35,071 bases of DNA, from NCBI GenBank assembly GCA_934446065.1, contig CAKSDP010000020.1, positions 1-35,071 on the forward strand, in the 5' to 3' direction. This DNA is from an uncultured Eubacteriales bacterium. Its GTDB lineage: Bacteria > Bacillota > Clostridia > Oscillospirales > CAG-272. The notes beneath the pieces were generated by a model. It worked only from the letters and a program-made list of their open reading frames with translations, was not told the DNA's origin and did not search any database. The translations under genes and the position numbers were made by a program. Shown here piece by piece: positions 16,030 to 24,283 of the stretch (the stretch's first letter is position 1; each line of letters opens with the position of its first letter).

Positions 16030-16781
16030 TGGGATACTGGAGCGGAAAAAATGTGCTGTGCATCGGCGACAGCATGACCTCTGCCGGAGGGTGGCAGGCT
16101 GAGCTTGCGCGCGAGCTTTCGTGCAATGTCAGAACGCACGCGAACGGCGGAATAGGTCTTATTGATATGGTCGACGGTCAGGAGGGCACCACGGACGCGG
16201 ATGTTATGTACGATCCGACGACAGACGTTTGCGGCAAGCTCGGCAGACTTACCGTGGAGCGCGTGGCATGGGCGGATCTCATAATCCTGTGCGGTCCCTT
16301 CAATGAGCGCCATGTCGAATACGGCGAGCGCGGGGACACGTATCCCGAAAAGAATACACTATGGGCGAAATATTCGTATGTGCTTGACAGGATATTCGCT
16401 CTGCTCGACGAGGCGGGACGCCTCGATTGCCGCGTCGCGCTTGTGACGCCGCACTGTGTCGGCTGCTACGACTGGATACCGGTGGACGGATATTCGGAAT
16501 TCCCCGAGGGGAGCGGCCGTACACTCGAGACCATGGCGGGCGTTATCTGCGATATTGCGGGCAGCTACCACCTGCCGTGCTACGACGCGTGGCATTCGAG
16601 CGGCATCGGCAGATTCACGTGGAAAAAGTTCTGCCATTCGCCGGTGGTTATGGACGAATCATACGACCCCGCGAAAAAATACGATGCCCCGTACCCGATG
16701 TTCGCCGATCAGGTTCACATGAACGAGGCCGGACACGCGAGACTCGGTCACTGTATTGCCGGATTTGTTGAAACAATATAA
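16029..16781 (+). CDS. SGNH/GDSL hydrolase
   Basis: This 250-residue protein has an N-terminal GDSM block (catalytic Ser15) and a C-terminal DQVHMNEAGH (Asp227, His230), the Ser-Asp-His arrangement of SGNH esterases. LCGPFNERH may supply the oxyanion Asn. There is no signal peptide, so it acts in the cytoplasm. It is translationally coupled to the aconitase-like hydratase by a one-base stop/start overlap. That pairing suggests ester or acyl removal from a substrate or product of the hydratase, but the substrate cannot be read from sequence. The operon ends in a strong terminator. Confidence 0.88.
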   Translation: MGYWSGKNVLCIGDSMTSAGGWQAELARELSCNVRTHANGGIGLIDMVDGQEGTTDADVMYDPTTDVCGKLGRLTVERVAWADLIILCGPFNERHVEYGERGDTYPEKNTLWAKYSYVLDRIFALLDEAGRLDCRVALVTPHCVGCYDWIPVDGYSEFPEGSGRTLETMAGVICDIAGSYHLPCYDAWHSSGIGRFTWKKFCHSPVVMDESYDPAKKYDAPYPMFADQVHMNEAGHARLGHCIAGFVETI

Positions 16782-16786
16782 AAAGA

Positions 16787-16829
16787 AAAGAGCAGAGGAA
16801 AAACCGTTTCGGCTTTTCCTCTGCTCTTT
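16787..16829. terminator. Bidirectional intrinsic terminator
   Basis: A 16-bp perfect stem (16787-16802 with 16814-16829), plus an inner CCG/CGG pair, is flanked by A and T runs. It serves the SGNH gene (+) and the GH2 gene (-), whose stop codon is 1 base away. Confidence 0.93.
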
Positions 16830-16830
16830 C

Positions 16831-18585
16831 TTATTCTATGGCAGCTTTCTTTATGTTTGCAGCAATGATCCTTGAATAATCGGAGAATTTCTCCTCACGT
16901 CCGTATGTGTAAAGACCGTTTACTTCTTGTTCAATATCATACAGCTGTGTATAGCAGAATCCCATGATGTTCGGACTGTCAAGCAGTGCTGAGACAAGCC
17001 CTTCGTAACGTGTGAAGAATTCGTCCTCGGATTGCGGAGCATCTCCGTAGCCCCATGCATTTTCACATTGTGCCCCCGAGTTGTCCGGAAGAGTCCACTT
17101 TATTCCGCCGAATTCGCTTATGAACAGCGGCAGATTCGGAGTGTAGAGCTGTGACTCGCGGTATGACAGCCTGAAACTGTCGGCTTTGCCGTCGTAATTG
17201 ATGTAGGATTTACGAAAACTTTCGGGATCCTGATCGTAATCATGCTGATCAAATATATCGGTGACAGTGTGAAATCCGCCGGAAACATCTATTACGGGTC
17301 TGGTCGGGTCGAGCTGTTTTGTCACCTCGTATACCGCACGTCGTATGCGAGGTGCAGTATCATCTTCGCCGTACCACGTTTCGTTGAACGGACACCATCC
17401 GACTATCGCAGGATGATTGAAATCCCTTTCGATCATTTCGCACCACTCGGGAAGAAACGAGAGCAGCGCACCGTCACATTCAAGATTTATCCCCCAGCTT
17501 GCGTGTTCACTCCAGACAAGATATCCCGCTACATCACAGTGATACAAAAATCTTGGCTCAAACATTTTTTGATGCAGCCGCGCACCGTTGAATCCGAGCC
17601 TTTGCGCAAGCTCGATATCGTGCGCGAGCGCTTCATCGGACGGCGCCGTGTAGATGCCGTCGGGGTAATATCCCTGATCGAGCACTGTGCGTTGGAAAAC
17701 GCTTTTCCCGTTGAGTAGTACACGAAATCCGTCGATGCGGATATCCCTCAGACCTGCGTAGCTTGAAACGGTGTCTGTCCCTGCGGGACTTTCAAACGTG
17801 AGACGAATATCGTATATCCTGCCGTGTCCGACCTCCCATAAATGTTTTTCGGAGAGCGGCAGACGAACTCTCGCGTATCGCCCGGTGACATTCTTTGACA
17901 CGCTTCCGCAGGGTCTGCCCTCGTAGAACGCCTCTGCTCTAAATTTTCCGCATCCTGACACGAATGCCTCAATATCAAGCGAACATTCATCAACGTCCGG
18001 AAAGTATTTTACGCATTTTATGTAGTTCTCCGGAACTGTTTCAAGCCACACTGTCTGCCATATCCCTGTGGTCCTCGAATAATCGCAGCCGCTCGAGTTG
18101 TAGGTGTTTGACTGCTTGCCTTTGGGCTGTTTGCCGCTGCGCTGATCATCTTTTGCGTTTACAGTAAGATCGTTTGAACCGGTGTGCAGAAGATCCGTAA
18201 TATCAAACGAAAATGAGCTGTATCCGCCAAAATGCACGCCGATCTCTATTCCGTTCACGAACACACGGCACTCGTAGTCAACTGCGCCAAAGTGCAGTAT
18301 AACTCGACCGGAGAGCATTTCTTTCGTTATTTCAATCTTTCTTTTGTACCAAACAGCCGGAATGAAATCCAAATGTCCAAGCCCCGAGAGTTTGCTCTCG
18401 GGACAAAATGGGACAACTATTCTTTCTTCATAAAGCTCGTCGCTGTCTGCCTTGAAAAGCCCTTTTTCATATCCCGAACAGTCAAAGTCGAATGAAAACA
18501 TCCACTCACCGTTGAGATTCAAAAAGCTGTCACGACGCATCATAGGTTCCGGATGTTCCGGCCGCGGGATCTGAAAATTATTCAT
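16831..18585 (-). CDS. Cytoplasmic glycoside hydrolase family 2 protein
   Basis: The start is at 18585 (ATG, GAGGG upstream), because the longer open frame would run into the cupin gene. The protein has 584 residues. Domains are an N-terminal jelly-roll sugar-binding domain (about 15-180, with LNLNGEWMF), an Ig-like domain (about 185-285) and a TIM barrel (about 290-584). The acid/base Glu is Glu402 in FNETW and the nucleophile is Glu491 in FISEFGG, both in the usual GH2 places. It is shorter than LacZ and lacks the large C-terminal domains, closer to beta-glucuronidase, beta-mannosidase or small beta-galactosidases; specificity is unknown. No signal peptide is present, so it would act on imported oligosaccharides. 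It follows a cupin gene by 25 bases. Confidence 0.9.
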   Translation of the reverse strand: MNNFQIPRPEHPEPMMRRDSFLNLNGEWMFSFDFDCSGYEKGLFKADSDELYEERIVVPFCPESKLSGLGHLDFIPAVWYKRKIEITKEMLSGRVILHFGAVDYECRVFVNGIEIGVHFGGYSSFSFDITDLLHTGSNDLTVNAKDDQRSGKQPKGKQSNTYNSSGCDYSRTTGIWQTVWLETVPENYIKCVKYFPDVDECSLDIEAFVSGCGKFRAEAFYEGRPCGSVSKNVTGRYARVRLPLSEKHLWEVGHGRIYDIRLTFESPAGTDTVSSYAGLRDIRIDGFRVLLNGKSVFQRTVLDQGYYPDGIYTAPSDEALAHDIELAQRLGFNGARLHQKMFEPRFLYHCDVAGYLVWSEHASWGINLECDGALLSFLPEWCEMIERDFNHPAIVGWCPFNETWYGEDDTAPRIRRAVYEVTKQLDPTRPVIDVSGGFHTVTDIFDQHDYDQDPESFRKSYINYDGKADSFRLSYRESQLYTPNLPLFISEFGGIKWTLPDNSGAQCENAWGYGDAPQSEDEFFTRYEGLVSALLDSPNIMGFCYTQLYDIEQEVNGLYTYGREEKFSDYSRIIAANIKKAAIE

Positions 18586-18610
18586 AATGTTTACCCTCAA
18601 AGAAGTGATG

Positions 18611-18934
18611 TCAGAACGACACGATAAGCTGCATCTTGAATCTTTCCTCGCCATAGACCGCGTGCGGAATGTCCTTCGGCATGATGAGCGTTTCTCCTGC
18701 GGAGAGGACGAACACCTTGCCCCCCACTGTAAAGCGCCCCTTACCCTCAAGCACGGTGACCATTGCGTCGCCGCCTGCGGCGTGAGTTGAGATCTCCTCG
18801 CCCTTGTCAAACGAGAAAAGCGTCATGCTGACACGCTCGTTCTGTACGAGCGTTTTACTTACTACCTGACCGGGCTGATACAGCACCTGATCCTTGAGGA
18901 CTATTTTTTCATCCTTTGCTATGTTCTTGTACAT
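18611..18934 (-). CDS. Small cupin-domain protein
   Basis: This is a 107-residue single cupin. The start at 18934 is set by GGAGG 8 bases upstream; further in-frame codons upstream lie over the promoter. The strands TLFSFDKGEEISTHAAGGD and PKDIPHAV give the two cupin motifs, with His residues placed as metal ligands. Such proteins bind small ligands or act as sugar isomerases or regulators. It heads a two-gene operon with the GH2 glycosidase, so a role in sugar sensing or conversion is plausible but not shown. Confidence 0.85.
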   Translation of the reverse strand: MYKNIAKDEKIVLKDQVLYQPGQVVSKTLVQNERVSMTLFSFDKGEEISTHAAGGDAMVTVLEGKGRFTVGGKVFVLSAGETLIMPKDIPHAVYGEERFKMQLIVSF

Positions 18935-18971
18935 TGTATCTACCTCCGTTTTGGTTTGCCGTTTTTCTATT

Positions 18972-19000
18972 ATTGTACCACGTACCGTGCGGTTAATCAA
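18972..19000 (-). promoter_or_regulatory. Sigma-A promoter of the cupin-GH2 operon
   Basis: On the - strand TTGATT (18995-19000), a 17-base spacer and TACAAT (18972-18977) lie about 38 bases before the cupin ATG. Confidence 0.83.
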
Positions 19001-19040
19001 CCCGATATCTGCGGGCTGCCGAGAAAAAATGCGCGGGTAC

Positions 19041-19069
19041 TTTATTTTTCCACCGGAATGTGTTATGAT
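19041..19069 (+). promoter_or_regulatory. Probable promoter of the potassium uptake operon
   Basis: TTTATT (19041-19046), a 17-base spacer and TATGAT (19064-19069) are weaker matches than elsewhere but sit 31 bases before the ATG. Confidence 0.6.
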
Positions 19070-19099
19070 ATGGATAATGCTTCAAAAGGAGGGTGAGGA

Positions 19100-20440
19100 A
19101 TGCAAAAGAGGGCATTTGAAATGCTGCGCCGTCTCACTGTCACGAAGATACTGTTTCTGTGCTATTTTCTGATCGTGGTCGTCGGTGCGGTGATTTTGTC
19201 TCTGCCGGTGTCGGTGCGGGCGGGCGAGAGCCACCGCGTGCTCGACGGATTCTTCACATCGGCATCCGCCGCGTGCGTAACGGGTCTCGTTCGTTTCGAT
19301 ACATATTCGCATTGGTCGCCTTTCGGTCAGGCGGTGATCCTCGTGCTGATCCAAGTCGGCGGCATCGGATTTATGACGCTTTGTGTGTCGGCGCTGTCCG
19401 TAACGCGCCACAGGATCGGACTTGTGTTCCGCTCGCTTACACAGAATGCCGTATCTGCTCCGGAGCTCGGCGGGATCGTGCGCTCGGCAAAGTTCATCGT
19501 GATATTTACCGCCGTAGTCGAGACGGCTGGCGCGATATTGTTTTCGTTCTGGTTTTGCCCGAGATACGGCACGCTGCGCGGAATATGGTATTCCGTGTTT
19601 CACAGCGTTTCGGCGTTCTGCAACGCCGGATTTGATCTGATGGGCGGCACCTCTCCGTTCTCCTCGTTTACCTCTGCGTCGGGGAGCGCGTACCTGAATA
19701 TTGTACTCATGCTTCTCATAATATTCGGCGGACTCGGATTTTTCACGTGGCGCGATATCTTCATGACGAAATGCCGCTTGCGCCGCTTCAAGCTTCAGAC
19801 AAAGGTCGTGCTCTCGGTTTCAGCGGCACTGACCGTCATCGGAGCGGTGCTGTTTTACCTGCTAGAGAGGGTGTCGGGCAGCGGCAGCGCAACGGAGCTT
19901 GAAGCTGTGTTCCAGTCGGTGACGTGCCGCACGGCAGGCTTCAATACGGTGAATCTTGCGGCGTTGTCCCAGTCAACAAAGCTTGTGATGATCGCGCTTA
20001 TGCTCGTCGGCGGCGCGCCCGGCTCGACCGCAGGCGGCATCAAGGTGACGACCGCAGCAGTGCTCGCGGTTTCGGTGAGATCGACTCTGCGGCAAAGGCG
20101 GAGCGCGGAGATGTTCGGCAGACGGCTTGACGACACGAGCACGCGCACGGCAGTGTGTGTTCTCATGATGTATCTCGGGCTTGCGCTGACATCATCCGTT
20201 GTACTCAACGTGTTCGACGGAGTCGGAATGCTCGACGCGATGTTCGAGAGCTTTTCCGCAGTTGCCACGGTCGGACTCACCGCCGGAGCTACTCCGACGC
20301 TCGGCACAGTCTCCGCCCTCGTGCTTTCGGCGCTGATGATATTCGGCAGAGTCGGGTCGCTGACAATGCTGTTTGCGCTCGCATCGGAGAAGGGAAGGAC
20401 GGCATCGTCGCTTCCGCTCGAAAAGCTTCAGATAGGCTGA
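19100..20440 (+). CDS. ktrB: KtrB/TrkH-type potassium transporter membrane subunit
   Basis: The protein has 446 residues with an AGGAGGG site just upstream. It shows the repeated membrane-pore-membrane organisation of the Trk/Ktr/HKT family. Pore-loop segments include SASAACVTGLVRFDT, SVSAFCNAGFDL, SVTCRTAGFNTVN and AVATVGLTAG, each with the conserved Gly of the K+ filter, and VGGAPGSTAGGIKV follows the third. The length fits KtrB better than TrkH (about 480). The next gene encodes the cytoplasmic RCK subunit, whose start lies within 36 bases of this stop. Together they would form a nucleotide-gated K+ uptake system. Confidence 0.92.
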   Translation: MQKRAFEMLRRLTVTKILFLCYFLIVVVGAVILSLPVSVRAGESHRVLDGFFTSASAACVTGLVRFDTYSHWSPFGQAVILVLIQVGGIGFMTLCVSALSVTRHRIGLVFRSLTQNAVSAPELGGIVRSAKFIVIFTAVVETAGAILFSFWFCPRYGTLRGIWYSVFHSVSAFCNAGFDLMGGTSPFSSFTSASGSAYLNIVLMLLIIFGGLGFFTWRDIFMTKCRLRRFKLQTKVVLSVSAALTVIGAVLFYLLERVSGSGSATELEAVFQSVTCRTAGFNTVNLAALSQSTKLVMIALMLVGGAPGSTAGGIKVTTAAVLAVSVRSTLRQRRSAEMFGRRLDDTSTRTAVCVLMMYLGLALTSSVVLNVFDGVGMLDAMFESFSAVATVGLTAGATPTLGTVSALVLSALMIFGRVGSLTMLFALASEKGRTASSLPLEKLQIG

Positions 20441-20475
20441 TGTTTTACAATGCAAAGAAAGGAATGGCTTTTAAT

Positions 20476-21120
20476 ATGAAATCGGTACTTATAATCGGAC
20501 TCGGACGATTCGGACGTCATATGGCGCAGAAGCTGCTCGACGACGGACACTCTGTAATGATAGTTGAGCGGGATGAGGCGCGCGCCGACATGGCGGTTGA
20601 TCTTGCGACGAATATACAAATCGCAGACGCAACGAACGAGATGTTCCTGCGCTCGATCGGGGTCTCGGACTTTGATTTGTGCGTCATTGCTATCGGCGAC
20701 AACTTTCAAAGCTCACTCGAGATCACGGTGCTTCTGAAGGATCTCGGCGCAAAATTCATACTTGCCAGAGCAAGCCGGGACGTGCACCGCAAGCTCCTTC
20801 TCCGCAACGGCGCGGATCGCGTAGTGTACGCGGAACGCGAGATGGCGGAGCGGCTCGCCGTGAGCTACGGCTCCGACAGCATTTTCGACTACATAGGTCT
20901 TTCGGGGAATATCGGTATATACGAGATCGCCGTGCCGGAGCAGTGGCTCGGTCACAGCATCGTGGAAATGTCCGTCCGCGCAAGATATCACGTGAGTATA
21001 CTTGCGACAAAGCGCAGCGGGGTCATCTGCCCCCTGCCGCACCCCGATCATGTTTTCGATTCTGCCGAAACCCTCATGGTGATGGGAGACTACGACGATA
21101 TAAAGAAGCTGACAAAGTAA
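20476..21120 (+). CDS. ktrA: KtrA/TrkA-type RCK regulatory subunit of potassium uptake
   Basis: The start at 20476 gives 214 residues and puts the Rossmann motif GLGRFG at residues 8-13. Upstream in-frame ATGs at 20440 (overlapping the ktrB stop) and 20464 are possible; AAAGGA at 20457-20463 lies a little far from the chosen start. An acidic residue after beta-2 (VERDE) favours NAD(H) or ATP/ADP binding. The N-terminal RCK_N domain (about 1-130) is followed by an RCK_C domain (about 135-212). It is peripheral to the membrane and gates the KtrB channel. The operon ends at a strong terminator just after the stop. Confidence 0.9.
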   Translation: MKSVLIIGLGRFGRHMAQKLLDDGHSVMIVERDEARADMAVDLATNIQIADATNEMFLRSIGVSDFDLCVIAIGDNFQSSLEITVLLKDLGAKFILARASRDVHRKLLLRNGADRVVYAEREMAERLAVSYGSDSIFDYIGLSGNIGIYEIAVPEQWLGHSIVEMSVRARYHVSILATKRSGVICPLPHPDHVFDSAETLMVMGDYDDIKKLTK

Positions 21121-21128
21121 CTTTGCTT

Positions 21129-21175
21129 AAATAAAAAGCATGGCGGCAGTTTTTCTGTCGCCATGCTTTTTATTT
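21129..21175. terminator. Bidirectional intrinsic terminator
   Basis: A perfect 17-bp stem (21129-21145 with 21159-21175), with A and T runs at the ends, lies between the convergent ktrA and oxidoreductase genes. Confidence 0.93.
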
Positions 21176-21190
21176 ATGATTCAGAACAGC

Positions 21191-22255
21191 TCAATCAAAT
21201 ACGATCTCGCGTCCCTGATCGGAGGAGTCGTAGATACCCTGCATGATCTTTGAGGTCAGTACAGCGTAATCAATGTGAGACGGGAGCTTCTCTCCGGTCT
21301 GAACACAGGAAACGAAGCTGTTGATCTCGTTCTGGAACATATCGCTGTTCTTGTAGACCGGCTGGTTCTTGTAGAATCCGTGGCCGTCGTTGCCGAATAC
21401 GGTAAAATCGCCGCCGTAGTTCAGGCGGATCGCAGCCTTTGTTCCGAGAAAGTCGATGTAGTTGTCCTCTTCCTCAACGTTCTGCGCCCATGCGCCCTCG
21501 AGGGAAATGATCGGACCGTCGGTGCGGATGAACGCCGTTACGCTGTCGTCAACGTCGTATGTACCGTCGACGTTCTTGGTGTCCTCAGCCCACATATAGC
21601 GGTAGAGGTAGTTCTTCATGTCAACGCCGAGCTTGGAGAACGCCTTTCCGGAAACGGAAAGCGGCTTCGGGTCGCCCGTGCAGTACATTACGATGTCAAG
21701 ACGGTGAACGCCCCAGTCGATGAGTACGCCGCCGCCGGCGATAGCCTTGGTGGTGAATGCGCCGCCGAGTCCGGGGATGCTGCGGTGCGAGCGGAAGTTG
21801 ATGAATACGTGATAAAGCTCGCCGAGATCACCCGCCATGATGCGGCTGCGGACCTCGTTTACGGCAGTGTTGAAACGGTTGACAACACCGATGTTCAGGA
21901 TCTTGCCCGTCTCGTGCTGAACCTGCTGCATCTCGAGCGCCTCTGAGTAAATGCGGGCAGCGGGCTTCTCGCAGAGAACGTGCTTGCCGGCGCGGAGCGC
22001 GTCGATGGATATGGTCTTGTGCATGAGGTTCGGGGTGCAGACGGAAACCGCAACAACTTCGGGATCGTTCAGCACCTCGTGATAATCCTCAACGGCAATG
22101 CCGCAGCCGTATTTCTCAACGGCAGCCTTTGCCTTCTCCGGAATGATGTCGCAGAAATACTTGATCTCGGCGTCCGGGCAGTTCATATATGAGGGAATGT
22201 GAGCAGCGTTTGCGATAGTACCGCAGCCGATCACTCCCACCTTGATTTTTGCCAT
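21191..22255 (-). CDS. Gfo/Idh/MocA-family NAD(P)-dependent oxidoreductase
   Basis: This 354-residue protein has GGGAGG before its ATG. The Rossmann dinucleotide motif GVIGCGTIANAAH is at residues 7-19. The family signature HVLCEKPAA (catalytic Lys near 97) and the conserved DWGVHRLD (catalytic Asp/His near 180-187) are both intact. The C-terminal alpha/beta domain matches the GFO_IDH_MocA fold. It acts in the cytoplasm, probably on a cyclitol, sugar or sugar derivative; the exact substrate cannot be told from sequence. It is a single-gene unit with its own promoter. Confidence 0.92.
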   Translation of the reverse strand: MAKIKVGVIGCGTIANAAHIPSYMNCPDAEIKYFCDIIPEKAKAAVEKYGCGIAVEDYHEVLNDPEVVAVSVCTPNLMHKTISIDALRAGKHVLCEKPAARIYSEALEMQQVQHETGKILNIGVVNRFNTAVNEVRSRIMAGDLGELYHVFINFRSHRSIPGLGGAFTTKAIAGGGVLIDWGVHRLDIVMYCTGDPKPLSVSGKAFSKLGVDMKNYLYRYMWAEDTKNVDGTYDVDDSVTAFIRTDGPIISLEGAWAQNVEEEDNYIDFLGTKAAIRLNYGGDFTVFGNDGHGFYKNQPVYKNSDMFQNEINSFVSCVQTGEKLPSHIDYAVLTSKIMQGIYDSSDQGREIVFD

Positions 22256-22288
22256 GTCTTTTTCCTCCCAAAAAGCTTAGTTACCTAT

Positions 22289-22316
22289 ATTATACATCCT
22301 TTTGCGAAAACTTCAA
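22289..22316 (-). promoter_or_regulatory. Promoter of the Gfo/Idh/MocA gene
   Basis: On the - strand TTGAAG (22311-22316), a 16-base spacer and a perfect TATAAT (22289-22294) are visible. Confidence 0.8.
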
Positions 22317-22381
22317 GCCTTACGGCAAATTTTCCTTAAAATATAATATAGCGCAAATTGGCGCGATCATTGCCCGATTTC

Positions 22382-22410
22382 TTGATTTTATCCGAATAAT
22401 GTGATAGAAT
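22382..22410 (+). promoter_or_regulatory. Sigma-A promoter of the lepA operon
   Basis: TTGATT (22382-22387), a 17-base spacer ending in TGTGA and TAGAAT (22405-22410) form the promoter. Confidence 0.87.
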
Positions 22411-22442
22411 AAATACGATAAAATAAAATGGGGGAACAGACG

Positions 22443-24251
22443 TTGGCAAAGAGAGAGAATATCAGAAATTTTTCGATAATTGCTCATATAGATCACGGCA
22501 AGTCCACGCTTGCCGACCGTATTCTTGAATTTTCAAATACCGTTGCAAAGCGCGATATGGAGGAGCAGCTCCTTGACGATATGGATCTCGAACGCGAGCG
22601 CGGGATCACGATAAAAGCGCGCGCCGTCAGGATTGATTATACCGCGCCGGACGGCGAGGTGTACGAGCTGAATCTGATCGACACCCCCGGTCACGTTGAC
22701 TTCAATTACGAGGTGTCGCGTTCGCTCAGTGCCTGCGAGGGCGCTCTGCTCGTCGTTGATGCGACACAGGGAATCGAGGCGCAGACGCTCGGCAACGCAT
22801 ATCTTGCGGTTGACGAGAACCTCGAGATCGTCCCGGTAATAAACAAGATCGACCTGCCGTCGGCAGACCCCGACCGCGTCCGCGACGAGATCGAGAACGT
22901 CATCGGTATCCCGGCGGAGGGATGCCCCGCCGTCTCGGCCAAGACAGGTCTCAATATCGAGGACGTGATGAGTGCCATAATCTCCGAGATCCCGGCACCG
23001 GGCGGCGACGCTGCCGCCCCCCTGCGCGCGCTCATATTCGACTCGGTTTATAACAGCTATCTCGGCGTTGTCGTGTATATCAGGGTGATGGACGGAGCCG
23101 TCCGCGCCGGCGACACGATCAGCCTTATGTCAAACGGCGCACAGTTCGAGGTAGTCGAGGTCGGGCATATGTCCCCGTTCGGTCTCGTATCGCAGGACGT
23201 GCTCGAGGCGGGCGACGTCGGATACATTACAGCATCGATAAAGAGCGTCGGCGAGACGCGCGTCGGCGATACCGTGACTCTCGCCGAAAATCCCGCGTCG
23301 GAGCCGCTGCCCGGATTCAAGCAGGCGCTTCCGATGGTCTTTGCCGGAATCTATCCCGCCGACGGATCAAAATACAACGAGACAAAGGACGCGCTTGAAA
23401 AATTGCAGCTCAACGACGCAGCGCTGACGTTCGAGCCGGAGACGAGTATTGCGCTCGGTTTCGGATTCCGCTGCGGATTTCTCGGACTGCTCCATATGGA
23501 GATAATCGAGGAGAGGCTCGAGCGCGAGTTCAACCTCGACCTCATCACCACCGCGCCGAGCGTTATTTATGAGATAGTCACGCGCGGCGGAGAAACACTG
23601 CGTATAGACAACCCGTCGAACTATCCGTCGCAGGACGAGATTATGACCGCACGTGAGCCGGTAGTCCGTGCGTCGATCATCACCCCAGCCGAGTACATGG
23701 GCGGGATCATGGATATGTGCAAGGAGCGGCGCGGCACATTTCTTGATATGAAATACCTCGACAGCACGCGCGTCGAGCTTCACTATAAGCTTCCGCTGAA
23801 CGAGATAATCTACGATTTCTTCGATGCGCTGAAGTCGCGCAGCAAGGGCTACGCCTCGCTCGACTACGAGCCGGACGGCTACGAGGATTCAAACCTCGTC
23901 AAGCTCGATTTTCTCCTGAACGGCGAGGTCGTCGATGCACTGACGTTCATCGTCCACGCCGACAAGGCGTATGCCCGCGCAAGAAAGATCGCGGAGAAGC
24001 TGAAGGACAACATCCCGCGTCAGCTTTTCGAGATCCCGATACAGGCGGCGATCGGCTCAAAGATAATCGCACGGGAGACGGTCAAGGCAATGCGCAAGGA
24101 TGTGCTTGCAAAGTGCTACGGCGGCGATATCACCCGAAAGAAAAAGCTGCTTGAGAAGCAGAAGGAAGGCAAGAAGAAGATGCGCAAGCTCGGCAGCGTA
24201 CAGGTGTCGCCTGAGGCGTTCATGGCTGTGCTCAAGCTTGACGACAACTGA
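22443..24251 (+). CDS. lepA: Elongation factor 4 (LepA) translational GTPase
   Basis: The GTPase motifs are complete: AHIDHGKST (G1), a switch region with RERGITI, DTPGHVDF (G3), NKIDLPSAD (G4) and VSAKTG (G5). Domains II, III and V follow, and then the LepA-specific C-terminal domain ending in a basic helix (RKKKLLEKQKEGKKKMRK) and SVQVSPEAFMAVLK. Length is about 602 residues, normal for the family. The TTG at 22443 is preferred because GGGGGA lies 7 bases upstream. An ATG at 22428 lacks any ribosome binding site and would leave only an 11-base leader. LepA acts on ribosomes as a back-translocase or initiation factor. hemW follows after 32 bases in the same direction. Confidence 0.97.
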   Translation: MAKRENIRNFSIIAHIDHGKSTLADRILEFSNTVAKRDMEEQLLDDMDLERERGITIKARAVRIDYTAPDGEVYELNLIDTPGHVDFNYEVSRSLSACEGALLVVDATQGIEAQTLGNAYLAVDENLEIVPVINKIDLPSADPDRVRDEIENVIGIPAEGCPAVSAKTGLNIEDVMSAIISEIPAPGGDAAAPLRALIFDSVYNSYLGVVVYIRVMDGAVRAGDTISLMSNGAQFEVVEVGHMSPFGLVSQDVLEAGDVGYITASIKSVGETRVGDTVTLAENPASEPLPGFKQALPMVFAGIYPADGSKYNETKDALEKLQLNDAALTFEPETSIALGFGFRCGFLGLLHMEIIEERLEREFNLDLITTAPSVIYEIVTRGGETLRIDNPSNYPSQDEIMTAREPVVRASIITPAEYMGGIMDMCKERRGTFLDMKYLDSTRVELHYKLPLNEIIYDFFDALKSRSKGYASLDYEPDGYEDSNLVKLDFLLNGEVVDALTFIVHADKAYARARKIAEKLKDNIPRQLFEIPIQAAIGSKIIARETVKAMRKDVLAKCYGGDITRKKKLLEKQKEGKKKMRKLGSVQVSPEAFMAVLKLDDN

Positions 24252-24283
24252 TCTTCGGATCGCCGTCCGATAAGGAGGCTTTG

